DNA of 64,000 nucleotides, taken from Saprospiraceae bacterium. Its GTDB lineage: Bacteria > Bacteroidota > Bacteroidia > Chitinophagales > Saprospiraceae. Positions 21,277 through 30,534 of the stretch are shown piece after piece. Made by a program: the position numbers and the translations under genes. Every line of letters begins with the position of its first letter. Within the stretch, counting starts at the first letter, position 1. The DNA is taken from contig JADKGF010000027.1 in assembly GCA_016717105.1 (NCBI GenBank), forward strand, positions 1 through 64,000. The letters run 5' to 3'. The notes under the pieces were generated by a model. The model ran no database searches. It was not told the origin of the DNA and worked only from the letters and a program-made list of their open reading frames with translations.

Positions 21277-22356
21277 TTAGAAATATTTAAAGCTTTGTCC
21301 TGCTTTTATACTCAATAAAGACTCATAAATCAAGTTTATAACGCTCACAATATCGTCTTGATGAGCCATTTCTACTGTGGTATGCATATATCGTAAAGGC
21401 AATGAAATTAGTACAGAAGGTACTCCACCATTACTATAGGCAAAAGCATCCGTGTCAGTGCCTGTACTCCTGCTAGCAGCAGAACGTTGGAAGTCAATCT
21501 TTTTATTTTCAGCAACATCTATTATTTGTTCCAATAGAACATTATGTACAGCAGGTGCGTAAGTCAGACTTGGGCCTAAACCACACTTGATGTCACCTTG
21601 AATTTTATTATTGACCAATGGTGTGCTTGTATCATGGGTGACATCTGTAATAATGGCAACGTGTGGTTTGATGGTATTGGCAATCATTTCTGCACCTCGA
21701 AGGCCTATCTCTTCTTGCACAGCATTCACAATGTAAAGTGAAAATGGAAGTGTTTTCTTATTCACCTTAAGTAATCTAGCTACTTCTGCTATACAAAATC
21801 CACCAATTCTGTTGTCTAACGCTCGTCCACAATAATAACGATCATTGAGTTTTGTAAGTTCATCCTGGAAAGTGATCACACTGCCTACATGGATGCCCAT
21901 TTCGAGGACTTCAGCTTTGTCTTTGGCGCCTACATCTACGAAAATATTGTCCATTGTCGGCGCCATATTTTCATCTTTACCTTTGCGTGTATGAATAGCT
22001 GGCCAACCAAATACACCCTTTACAATACCTTTTTTCGTGTGAATATTGACTCGCATCGAAGGTGCAATGATATGGTCTGAGCCACCATTGCGTATAACTT
22101 GTATGAAGCCTGTATCTGAGATATAATTTACATACCACGAGATTTCATCCGCATGTGCTTCTATTACCACTCTATAATCTTGCCCCGGATTGATGATACC
22201 ATAAGCAGTGCCATAATTATCTAGGTGCCATTCATCCACATATTCTTTGATATATTCTACCCAAATTTTTTGACCTGGAGATTCATATCCTGTTGGTGAA
22301 GGATTATTGAGATATTGGTACAAAAAGGCTTCTGATTCTTTATTTATAAGTTTCAT
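21277..22356 (-). CDS. M42 family metallopeptidase (aminopeptidase)
   Basis: A 359-residue cytosolic aminopeptidase of the M42 (glutamyl aminopeptidase/FrvX) family, which forms large tetrahedral complexes. Zinc ligands and catalytic residues are visible in EAHADEIS (about residue 65), ALDNRIGG (about 180), VQEEIGLRGAE (about 213) and ITDVTHD (about 236). The C-terminal PLRYMHTTVEMAHQDD supplies the last His ligand. It probably trims small peptides. It lies downstream of pyrE on the same strand with a 26-base gap and is convergent with bshB1 (15-base gap). Confidence 0.9.
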   Translation of the reverse strand: MKLINKESEAFLYQYLNNPSPTGYESPGQKIWVEYIKEYVDEWHLDNYGTAYGIINPGQDYRVVIEAHADEISWYVNYISDTGFIQVIRNGGSDHIIAPSMRVNIHTKKGIVKGVFGWPAIHTRKGKDENMAPTMDNIFVDVGAKDKAEVLEMGIHVGSVITFQDELTKLNDRYYCGRALDNRIGGFCIAEVARLLKVNKKTLPFSLYIVNAVQEEIGLRGAEMIANTIKPHVAIITDVTHDTSTPLVNNKIQGDIKCGLGPSLTYAPAVHNVLLEQIIDVAENKKIDFQRSAASRSTGTDTDAFAYSNGGVPSVLISLPLRYMHTTVEMAHQDDIVSVINLIYESLLSIKAGQSFKYF

Positions 22357-22382
22357 TAAATACCGATATTTGGAAAATGTAT

Positions 22383-23021
22383 TTACTTAAAATTATTTTG
22401 ATACCAATTTTGAGGATCACTATTCCACTTGTTTAAGATCAACGCTTCCTCTTGACTGATGTAATTGGTTGCTTCTGCCTCTTTGATCAAAGCAGAATAA
22501 TTGGACAAAGTACGGTAATTACATTGTGAATTTGCAAAATTTTGACGTGATTTTTCAAATCCGTAATCAAAGATCGCAATGACACCAGCTACTTGATATC
22601 CTTTTTCGCGCAATAAATGTACCACGTCTAGTGAGCTCGAACCAGTGGAAATCAAATCTTCGACAACCAAAATACTTGCTTCTTGATGGATTTCTCCTTC
22701 TATTTGGTTTTGACGACCATGTTCTTTTGGAGATGACCTGACGTAACAAAATGGCAGGTTTAATTGATCTGCAAGTAAGGCGCCATGTGCAATGCCTGCA
22801 GTCGCTACACCAGCAATCATATCTATACCTGCAAAAGAACTTGCCAGCTTTGCAAAACTCATTTTGATAAGATTCCTTGCTTCTGGATAGGATAAAGTGA
22901 TGCGATTGTCACAATAAATTGGAGACCTCATACCTGATGCCCAAGTAAAAGGATTTTGTGGGCTTAATTTAATTGCTTTAATTTGCAAAAGATTTTGAGC
23001 AACCTGTTTTTCAACATTCAT
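22383..23021 (-). CDS. pyrE: Orotate phosphoribosyltransferase PyrE
   Basis: This 212-residue enzyme converts orotate and PRPP to OMP in pyrimidine synthesis. The N-terminal WASGMRSPIYCDNR and the central GVATAGIAHGALLAD are family signatures, and the PRPP loop is ILVVEDLISTGSSS (about residues 118-131). Length matches the family. Its ATG is separated by only 12 bases from the ATG of the divergent Nudix gene, so each promoter must lie within the other's coding sequence or transcripts must be almost leaderless. Confidence 0.95.
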   Translation of the reverse strand: MNVEKQVAQNLLQIKAIKLSPQNPFTWASGMRSPIYCDNRITLSYPEARNLIKMSFAKLASSFAGIDMIAGVATAGIAHGALLADQLNLPFCYVRSSPKEHGRQNQIEGEIHQEASILVVEDLISTGSSSLDVVHLLREKGYQVAGVIAIFDYGFEKSRQNFANSQCNYRTLSNYSALIKEAEATNYISQEEALILNKWNSDPQNWYQNNFK

Positions 23022-23033
23022 ATTATATATTTA

Positions 23034-23708
23034 ATGGAGAAGTCGCAAATTTATAAAATTTATATCAATGAGGCAGAGGTTATTTTAAAACCTACGGCAG
23101 ATGTGTCTTTGGATGATTTCACAAAGCAGGGTAGTGTGATTGTAAATTATACTGGCGTTAAAAAAACATTACTAGATTACATCACCTTATTGGAAAAGTC
23201 TATCAAGTCAGAAAAGATGATCATTCACTACCATGATTTTGCAAAATTGAAGATGGATTTTAAATCACATTTTACTGAAATCGAAGCAGGTGGCGGATTG
23301 GTGCGCAATGACAAAGGCCAGTATCTATTTATTTTCAGACGTGGCTCATGGGACTTGCCCAAAGGTAAAATCGAATCCAACGAGACTAAAAAAGAAGGAA
23401 CGCTTAGGGAAATAACTGAAGAAACAGGTATCACCAATATGACGATTATAAAAAAATTGTTGGTGACACGTCATACTTATCGTAGCAATGTCGGAAAAAG
23501 AATAATCAAAAAATCACATTGGTATCTTGTTGAAACAAAAAAGCAAGCACTGAAACCACAAATATCGGAAGATATAGAAAAAGCAGTTTGGATGACCATG
23601 CACCAGTTTTTGAGCAATCGCAGACAAGTTTATCCCAATATTTTGGACGTTGTACATACCCAAGATACCCAAGAGCTTGTAAGTAAAGTGGAAATTAAAA
23701 TAAATTAA
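23034..23708 (+). CDS. Nudix hydrolase
   Basis: A 224-residue protein with a C-terminal Nudix domain. The Nudix box is complete: G in GKIESNE, then REITEETGI, starting near residue 118 (pattern Gx5Ex7REUxEExGU). Members hydrolyse nucleoside diphosphates linked to another moiety. The first 80 residues are not Nudix and have no motif I recognise. I chose ATG 23034 (MEKSQIYKI) instead of the upstream in-frame codon at 22983, because the latter would overlap pyrE. It is followed after two bases by mtgA, so the two are very likely co-transcribed. The substrate cannot be told. Confidence 0.82.
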   Translation: MEKSQIYKIYINEAEVILKPTADVSLDDFTKQGSVIVNYTGVKKTLLDYITLLEKSIKSEKMIIHYHDFAKLKMDFKSHFTEIEAGGGLVRNDKGQYLFIFRRGSWDLPKGKIESNETKKEGTLREITEETGITNMTIIKKLLVTRHTYRSNVGKRIIKKSHWYLVETKKQALKPQISEDIEKAVWMTMHQFLSNRRQVYPNILDVVHTQDTQELVSKVEIKIN

Positions 23709-23710
23709 GG

Positions 23711-24448
23711 ATGGCTGCCTTCAATTTTAAATCGTACTTTCTGAATTATTACAAAGATTTTATCGTCGCTTGTATCATCTTATCATTTACTTGGGTATTG
23801 TTGTATAGATTGATATCGCCGCCAATAACTATCCAAATGTTGACTCGATCTATTCTAGATAAAGGTGAGTTGAGATATGATTATATGTCTATCGGAAAAA
23901 TTTCTCCTTATCTTCAAGTATGTGCTATGGCTTCTGAAGATCAAAATCTTCCATTTCACAGTGGTTTGGATTTAGGAGCAATTCGAAAAGCGGTAGAAGT
24001 AAATAAAAAAGGCAAAAAAGTGTTTGGAGCAAGTACAATTACTCAGCAAGTGGCCAAAAACGTCTTTTTATTTCCTCAGCGATCTTATATTCGGAAAGGA
24101 CTAGAATTTTATTTTACTTTATTAATTGAAACATTTTATCCCAAAGAAAAAATTCTTGAACTTTATTTGAATGTGGCAGAAATGGGTACACTTATTTTTG
24201 GTGCCGAAGCTGCAGCACGAACATATTATAATAAACCTGCTTCAAAATTATCACTACAAGAATCAGCATCTATCATATCTATACTTCCTAATCCTCGAAA
24301 ATTTAATGCAAAAAATCCTTCCGGTTACATAGCTGGTCGGCAATCTGAGATCAAAAGTTTGTATTTTTCACTTGATGGTACGCATTATCTTCGCGAATTG
24401 TATGTGAAATCAGAATCATCATTGTATGATTTTAGAAAGTATAAATAG
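23711..24448 (+). CDS. mtgA: Monofunctional peptidoglycan transglycosylase MtgA
   Basis: A 245-residue GT51 glycosyltransferase that polymerises lipid II into glycan strands. A single N-terminal membrane anchor (residues 17-36) leads into the catalytic domain: ASEDQNLPFHSGLD holds the catalytic Glu, GASTITQQVAKN is the second motif, RKGLEFYFTLLIE the third and ILELYLNVAEMG the fourth with the second Glu. No transpeptidase domain follows, so it is the monofunctional form. It starts two bases after the Nudix stop. Length and motifs are normal. Confidence 0.93.
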   Translation: MAAFNFKSYFLNYYKDFIVACIILSFTWVLLYRLISPPITIQMLTRSILDKGELRYDYMSIGKISPYLQVCAMASEDQNLPFHSGLDLGAIRKAVEVNKKGKKVFGASTITQQVAKNVFLFPQRSYIRKGLEFYFTLLIETFYPKEKILELYLNVAEMGTLIFGAEAAARTYYNKPASKLSLQESASIISILPNPRKFNAKNPSGYIAGRQSEIKSLYFSLDGTHYLRELYVKSESSLYDFRKYK

Positions 24449-24543
24449 TTTCTATCAATTTTTATAGAAAAAATAATTGTATTCATTTATACTAAATCGA
24501 ATTTTTTGGAGTAGTATTGTGATTCAAAATTTAATAGCTTTCC

Positions 24544-25647
24544 TTGCAGAAATATAGGAACATATATGTAGCGGCCACAAGTCAACATGTAGGCAAAACG
24601 ACATCCACCTTGGGGTTGGTTTCTACTTTTATGAAAAAAGGATTAAAGGTTGGATATTGTAAGCCTGTAGGTCAAAAATTTCTAGATATCCAGCACCTGC
24701 GTGTAGATAAAGACACCATCTTATTTGCCGACCTGATCAATTTTGAGATAATTCCCGAATTGCACAGTCCTGTTATTTTGGGACCTGGTGCTACAGAAAT
24801 GTATCTGGATGCACCCAATGCCGTCAATCTTGAAGGAATTTTGCGTAAAGCGGAATATGAATTGTCCAGATCAAATGAAATCGTCATTTATGAAGGTACT
24901 GGTCATCCTGGTGTGGGCAGTGTAGCAGATTTGTCAAACGCTCGTGTGGCAAAATTGTTGAATGCTGGTGTTGTGATGGTTGTTGAAGGCGGAATCGGTA
25001 GTACCATCGATATGCTCAATATGACGACTGCCTTGTTTAGAGAAGAGAAAGTGCCACTTATCGGCGTTATTATAAATAAAGTTATACCAGAAAAATTAGA
25101 TAAGGTAAAACATTACGTTGGCAAATGGCTGAAAAACAACGATATACCATTATTGGGATTGATGCCTTATGAAAAAACGCTAGCGTATCCACTCATCAGG
25201 TCAGTATCGGAAGCCGTAAAAGGTGTAGTTACTTACAATGCTGATTTTGTTGATAATAAAGTAGAAAGTATTATTGCTGGTTCGCTTATTGACCTGAAAG
25301 AATTGAAAAGTTCTCAGGATTTATTACTTGTGGTTGCCACCAGATCGATCAATGAAGCCATCAAAAAGATAGAATTTATGGCAAAAAATCACGGTATTAC
25401 CAATTGCCCACTTTCGGGAATTGTAGCTACAGGTGAAGGGCAAATGGATAAACATACCATTCAATATATCGAAAAACATAGCTTGCCTTTGATACGTACA
25501 GAACTCGATACCTATGGATCTGTATTGCGTATCAGTAAGATAGAAGTAAAGATAAACAGGAGCACGCCTTGGAAAATCAATATGGCCATCGACCTTATTG
25601 AAAAAAATGTTGACTTAGACATGATCTTGGCGGCCAGTAAAATCTAA
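24544..25647 (+). CDS. BioD-like P-loop ATPase with DRTGG-type domain
   Basis: A 367-residue protein. The N-terminal half has a P-loop typical of dethiobiotin-synthetase-like AAA_26 proteins (ATSQHVGKTTSTLG, residues 11-24) and the loops VIYEGTGHPGVGSVADL and GVIINKV. The C-terminal part (about residues 220-330), with LLVVATRSINEAIKK and LSGIVATGEG, resembles the DRTGG domain found in the N-terminal extension of some phosphotransacetylases. No acetyltransferase domain is attached. Function is unknown; a regulatory nucleotide-binding role is inferred from the domains. TTG at 24544 is the only good start after an in-frame stop at 24535. Confidence 0.72.
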   Translation: MQKYRNIYVAATSQHVGKTTSTLGLVSTFMKKGLKVGYCKPVGQKFLDIQHLRVDKDTILFADLINFEIIPELHSPVILGPGATEMYLDAPNAVNLEGILRKAEYELSRSNEIVIYEGTGHPGVGSVADLSNARVAKLLNAGVVMVVEGGIGSTIDMLNMTTALFREEKVPLIGVIINKVIPEKLDKVKHYVGKWLKNNDIPLLGLMPYEKTLAYPLIRSVSEAVKGVVTYNADFVDNKVESIIAGSLIDLKELKSSQDLLLVVATRSINEAIKKIEFMAKNHGITNCPLSGIVATGEGQMDKHTIQYIEKHSLPLIRTELDTYGSVLRISKIEVKINRSTPWKINMAIDLIEKNVDLDMILAASKI

Positions 25648-25663
25648 TCTTGACAAACATCCA

Positions 25664-27360
25664 TTAATATCCTTTCGCATCATCATCACCGCGTTTGTCT
25701 GCTACGGCATGGATTTTACGATCATCGGTCACCACGATAGCCTCGACTCTACCGATTGGATCTCTATCCTTGATATGGTGTCCGATACTTTCTAAAATTT
25801 TACGCTCCTTTTGTGGTATTGCATCAGCTTCGCAATATATCGTATCTGGTAGCCATTGATGATGAAACCTAGATGATTGAACAGCATCTTCGGCATTCAT
25901 CCCATAATCCAATACATTGATTATAGTCTGAAAAACAGAAGTTATAATAGTAGATCCTCCTGGAGTGCCTACGACCATTTTCAGCTTTCCATCCTTTTCT
26001 ACAATTGTAGGTGTCATAGACGAAAGCATACGTTTATTGGGTTCTATTTTATTTGCACTAGCGCCTATCAGTCCATACATATTCGGTGTTCCAGCTTTGA
26101 CAGAAAAGTCATCCATTTCGTTATTTAAAATGAAACCTGCACCTTGCACTACTGTATAAGATCCATAACTTCCGTTCAATGTAGTTGTGATCGCAACAGC
26201 ATTTCCCTCAGCATCTACTACACTAAAATGAGTCGTTTCTTCACTTTCGATATTGCCATATTTAATTTGACTACTTTGTGTAGCAGCTCGTGGATTAAAA
26301 TCTGACATCCTTTTTGCAATATAACTACTATCCAATAAAGTTTTTTGTGGTACAGGATAAAAATCTGCATCGCCTAGATACTGTGATCTGTCCGCATATA
26401 CTCGTCTTTCGGCTTCGGTGATCAAATGAACTGATGCAGCTGATTGGAATTTCAGTTCTGTAAGGTTGTATGGTTCCACCATTTCAAGCAATTGTACAAG
26501 AGCAATTCCACCACTTGACGGTGGAGGCATTGAAATAATTTTATGCCCTTTATACATAGTAATTATTGGATTTCTCCAAATGGATGTATAGTTTTTTAGA
26601 TCTTCATGACTTATTATGCCTTTTCCACTATACATTTCCTTTACGATATGATCCGCAACTCGACCTTCATAAAAACCAGCTCTTCCTAAGTCTCTGATTG
26701 CCATTAATGTTGCGCCCAATTCTTTTTGTATTAAAAGGTCACCTGCTTTCCAGTTAGCTTTGTGGAATGCAGTAGTGCTGGAATTATTTTTTATGAAATG
26801 ATTTTGTCCCTTATTCAGATTATTTGCTTCTCTTTCAGTGATTTTAAAACCATTGTTTGCCATATCAATTGCTGGTTGTAGCAATGTTGCCCAATTCTTA
26901 AGTCGGCTGTATTTCTCAAATATTTTAACCATACCATCTACTGATCCAGGCACGCCAGCTGCCAAATGGCCAAATTTACTTTTATCTGAAATGGGATTAC
27001 CTAGGCTGTCGAGATACATATCTGTAAATGCAGCAGTAGGTGCTTTTTCTCTGAAATCTAGCGCACTGATTTGGCCATCATGCGATCTATACACCATAAA
27101 TCCGCCACCACCAATATTTCCGGCATTAGGATAAACCACAGCAAGGGCAAACTGCACCGCTATTGCAGCATCCGCTGCATTTCCACCAGCACGCAAAATA
27201 TCCAAACCAATAGCTGTTGCCAATGGATGCGCTGATACTACAGCAGCGCTATCTGCCGTTATTGATTTTGTGATTGTGTAAATTGCGTGTTTTTCACCTG
27301 ACCACTTGCAAGAAAACATGATCAGTATTAAATAAATTAGTAATATGTTTTTATTTTCAT
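25664..27360 (-). CDS. ggt: Gamma-glutamyltransferase, lipoprotein form (frame broken in signal peptide)
   Basis: The enzyme cleaves gamma-glutamyl bonds, for example in glutathione-like thiols, and self-processes into two subunits. The protein shows ILRAGGNAADAAIA, the GNIGGGGF block, the autocleavage Thr in EETTHFSVVDAEGNAV, and PNKRMLSSMTPTIV with the SSMTPT oxyanion-site motif. In the present frame it would start at ATG 27319 (MFSCKWSG). Adding one A to the run at 27348-27352 joins an upstream ATG (27358-27360) and creates a full lipoprotein signal, MKIKNILLIYLILIMFSC. The repaired length is 565 residues. I prefer this longer form, anchored in a membrane. A -7-like TATCTTTA lies at 27398-27405. 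Confidence 0.9.
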
Positions 27361-27482
27361 TAAATATTTATTCATTTGTGGAATTATTATATTTGTGTAA
27401 AGATAAAATAAAACATTATATATATCGTTTAATAGTCAATTGAAATTTATATTCACTTTTTCTATATCAACAAATTATCAAG

Positions 27483-28580
27483 ATGTACAAGATCGCAACG
27501 AAAAGTTTTTATCCAACTTTTATATTTTTGCTGTTAATCCACACTGAGATCACAGCACAAAAGTTTGTAAATGAATTTTTGAATATCGGTGTAGGTGCCA
27601 GAGCTCATGGTATGTTTGGTTCCGTCGTTGCTAGTTGTAATGATGGTACGGCCGCATATTGGAATACGGCAGGATTGACTGAAATTAAGGCTCCTTTACA
27701 GATTAATGCAATGCATGCAAAGTGGTTTGGTGGTATTGCCAATTACGATTATGTATCCATTGCAAAAAAACTAAGTGGAGACAATAATCAGGTTGCTTAG
27801 ATTTCATTCATTCGTCTCGGCATCGACAATATCCCATATACATTCAATCTGGTAGCGGCTGATGGATCTATAGATTACAACCGTGTCACCAATTTTTCGG
27901 CATCAGACTATGCGGGACTTATATCTTACGCTAGAACAATCGGAAGGATGGAAAAATTTTCAGTTGGTGGAAATATAAAAATAATCCACAGATCTGTTGG
28001 GTCATTTGGCAAAAGTTGGGGATTTGGTGCTGATGTAAGTGCAAGATATAAAATGAGCGAAAATATCACTTTAGGTGCTTCAGCTCGAGATATCACAACT
28101 ACATTTAATGCTTGGTCATTTAATCTAACTGAAGATGAGAAAAAAGTATATCAAACTACTAACAATGAAATCCCTGTCAGTAGTACAGAACTCACATTGC
28201 CAAGACTTATTATCGGTGCAGCCTATCATGGACAAAAAGGGAATTTTTCATATCTGGGTGAGTTGGATTTGAATTTTTCGACCAATGGTACAAAAGCATC
28301 TGTCATTTCAGGTGACAATTTCAATATAGATCCTACATTTGGTATTGAATTGGGTTACTATGACAAAGTCTTTATCAGAGCTGGTGTCGGAAACATGCAA
28401 TCCATCATAAATCCTGTCAATACTGCACAAAGAATATTTGAAGTACAACCCAATGTTGGTTTAGGGCTTAAATTGGGAAGACTTAAAGTGGACTATGCTT
28501 TGGCAAATATTGGAAATGTAAGTGGTGTATTAGTTTCTCATATTTTTACTTTGGGTCTGGATTTTGTTCCAAGAAGCTAA
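27483..28580 (+). pseudogene. PorV/PorQ-family outer membrane protein with one in-frame stop
   Basis: A signal peptide (ending near EITAQ) is followed by KFVNEFLNIGVGARAHGM and NDGTAAYWNTAGL, the hallmark opening of PorV/PorQ-type barrels. The frame stops at TAG (27798-27800) but continues in the same frame with ISFIRLGIDNIPYTFNL, again typical of this family, to the stop at 28580. The total is 365 residues, a normal size. PorV is the outer membrane shuttle of T9SS; PorV-like paralogues are numerous in Bacteroidota and often of unknown role. The stop falls right before the conserved segment, so without readthrough the product would be dead. Either a nonsense mutation or a sequence error is possible. 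Confidence 0.75.
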
Positions 28581-28626
28581 ATCATTTTATAGCTTTTAAA
28601 ACCTAATTGCAAACAAAACAAAATTA

Positions 28627-29436
28627 ATGGTAAAATCCATCACAAGTCCGGTCAATCCGCTTATCAAAAACATCGTCTTATTATCTGAAAAATCTAAAGC
28701 ACGAAAATAATCGGGTACATTTGTAGTAGAAGGGCAACGTGAAATCGGAATGGCTATTCAAGGTGGATACCAATTGAAAACGATTGTCTTCAATCCGACC
28801 ATTGTAAGTTATAATCATTTACTTGATAGACTTGGCAAGATTATTTTTGATACCGAAATCATTGAAGTGACCAATCTGGTATATAATAAAATTGCCTACA
28901 GGGAAGGAACAGAAGGTGTAATTGCTATTTTTAATACAAAAACTACTTCTCTGAGTTCGCTTGTGTTGCCACCAAATAATCCTTTGATCATGGTCGCAGA
29001 AGCACCCGAAAAACCAGGTAACATTGGCGCTTTATTTAGAACTGCTGATGCAGCTGGTGCCGACGCTATGATTATTGCCAATCCAAATACAGATATATAC
29101 AATCCAAATATCATAAGATCGAGCATCGGTTGTGTATTTACCAATCAAATTGCTTCAGCTTCCACGTCAGAAATTATCACATATCTTAAGCAAAATAAAA
29201 TCAACATAATTTGTGCATCTTTGGCATCTGATTCCAAATCTTGCTATGCAATGGACTTCCGAAAAGCTACGGCCTTGGTAGTGGGTACAGAGTCCACAGG
29301 ATTGAGTGAAGAATGGACAACATCTTCTGACCATAACATTATTATTCCTATGAGAGGGCAGATAGATTCGATGAATGTTTCTGTAAGTGCAGCTATTTTA
29401 TTGTTCGAAGCTGTAAGACAAAGATTAAATCCCTAA
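28627..29436 (+). pseudogene. SpoU/TrmH-family RNA 2'-O-methyltransferase with one in-frame stop
   Basis: The full frame of 269 codons opens with ITSPVNPLIKNIVLLSEKSK, the usual substrate-binding start of this family. It is cut by TAA at codon 28 (28708-28710), within ...KARK-stop-SGTFVVEGQRE, where family members usually have K, E or another residue. The three SpoU knot motifs are intact: EKPGNIGALFRTADAAGA, ALVVGTESTGLS and IPMRGQIDSMNVSVSAA. It would methylate a ribose in rRNA or tRNA using S-adenosylmethionine. An internal ATG at 28750 could give a 228-residue form lacking the N-terminal domain. GAA to TAA is a single change; mutation and sequence error cannot be told apart. Confidence 0.8.
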
Positions 29437-29515
29437 AAGTATATAACCTAGATATTCTAGTTAGTTTTTTGTAGCTAAATTTATTTAACGGATTTAGTGG
29501 TAAAAATCTATTTAT

Positions 29516-29566
29516 CCTGAATTATACATAAAGATTCGCAATAGATTATCTAATGCATATTTCAGG
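29516..29566. repeat. Imperfect palindromic element with CCTGAATTAT ends
   Basis: CCTGAATTATACAT (29516-29529) and ATGCATATTTCAGG (29553-29566) are inverted copies with two mismatches over 14 bases, around a 23-base centre. The left arm continues as AAAGATTCGCAATA and is strikingly like a second copy at 62633-62662. It sits in the gap between the SpoU gene and a terminator. It may be a miniature mobile element or a structured RNA/DNA motif; no transposase is nearby. Confidence 0.6.
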
Positions 29567-29579
29567 TTTAATACAAATA

Positions 29580-29616
29580 AAAAAGAGAATTGCCTCAATG
29601 AAACAATTCTCTTTTT
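29580..29616. terminator. Bidirectional rho-independent terminator
   Basis: AAAAAGAGAATTG (29580-29592) pairs perfectly with CAATTCTCTTTTT (29604-29616) around an 11-base loop. It lies 20 bases beyond the stop of the small minus-strand lipoprotein gene and ends that transcript; the plus-strand SpoU gene also runs into it. Confidence 0.85.
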
Positions 29617-29636
29617 ATAAATAACTAAATCTCGTA

Positions 29637-30185
29637 TTATTTCTTAGGAGCTACCATTTCGTAAGCTGACTTAAGCATACCCATAGCAGAATCAGCAGCA
29701 GTTTTCAACTCAGCCTGCTTTGCAGTCCAAGATGTAACTTTCTCACCAGCTTGAGTAACTAAACCAGAAAGGTCAGCTATTTGTGCAGCAACATCACCTT
29801 CGATTTTACCAGCAGCAAGACCATCTTTAAGAGCAGTAACAGCACCAGCTTTTTCTGTCCACATTTTTACGAAATCACCCAACTCAGTTTGAACAGGTGC
29901 ATAAGCGTCAGTAGTTGCAGCTTTGTAAGCAGCAGTTGCTTCAGCCCATTTTTTACCAGCGTCTCCTTTTAATGAAGCAACAGCTGCAGAGTCTAACATC
30001 ATAGAAGATGCCATTTCAGTATATCCTGTAAGGTCTTTTGTCAAACCATCAGAAAAACCAGTAACTGCATTTGTAGCAGCATCCCAGTCAGTTCCTAATT
30101 TTTCAATTGCAACTCTGTGTGCTTCTACACCAGACTTACATGAAAACAAAAATAAAGGTAAAGCAAACAATAAAAACTTTTTCAT
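29637..30185 (-). CDS. Small helical Ala/Lys-rich lipoprotein, function unknown
   Basis: A 182-residue protein starting MKKFLLFALPLFLFSCKSG, a clear lipoprotein signal with the acylated Cys at residue 16. The rest is strongly helical, rich in Ala, Lys, Thr and Asp, with repeating patterns such as GDAGKKWAEATAAYKAATTDA, consistent with an extended helical bundle. I recognise no family. I chose ATG 30185 over the upstream in-frame ATG because the signal peptide starts there. It has its own -7 element (30218-30225) and a strong terminator (29580-29616), so it is a single-gene unit. Codon use is narrow, dominated by GCA/GCT, AAA and ACT/ACA, which suggests high expression. Confidence 0.75.
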   Translation of the reverse strand: MKKFLLFALPLFLFSCKSGVEAHRVAIEKLGTDWDAATNAVTGFSDGLTKDLTGYTEMASSMMLDSAAVASLKGDAGKKWAEATAAYKAATTDAYAPVQTELGDFVKMWTEKAGAVTALKDGLAAGKIEGDVAAQIADLSGLVTQAGEKVTSWTAKQAELKTAADSAMGMLKSAYEMVAPKK

Positions 30186-30217
30186 TTTAATTCCAAATTT
30201 AATTTTAAATAATGTCA

Positions 30218-30225
30218 CAAAGGTA
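30218..30225 (-). promoter_or_regulatory. -7 element of the small lipoprotein gene
   Basis: TACCTTTG on the minus strand is a perfect TAnnTTTG match and lies 33 bases before the ATG at 30185. The -33 position has no TTTG at 19 bases, so it is a partial match. Confidence 0.5.
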
Positions 30226-30534
30226 AATCCAACTTGACAAATCATGTAGTTTTCGCGTAATTATTTTTATGTTCTCAATTTTTATGAAAAATGGTATATA
30301 TAATTGTAATACAAAGATATAAATATATTTATTAATCATATTTAATGACTATTAACAATCTTTAACATTACATGAAATATTAATTTGAGCCATAAGTAAA
30401 TTTTTCGAATCTCCCAATGACCCAAAACTCACATATCATGAGTGTATCATTATTTTTATTTTTATGAAAAATTCTGCATCTTGTGTTAATTTTAACGTCA
30501 CAAACACAATTGCAATCTTTTAATATAATTGTCT

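Noticed and set aside
6864..28710. Stop codon reassignment or recoding
   Set aside because: TAA, TAG and TGA all end many intact genes in the window, and the three interrupted genes involve both TAA and TAG without a shared downstream structure.
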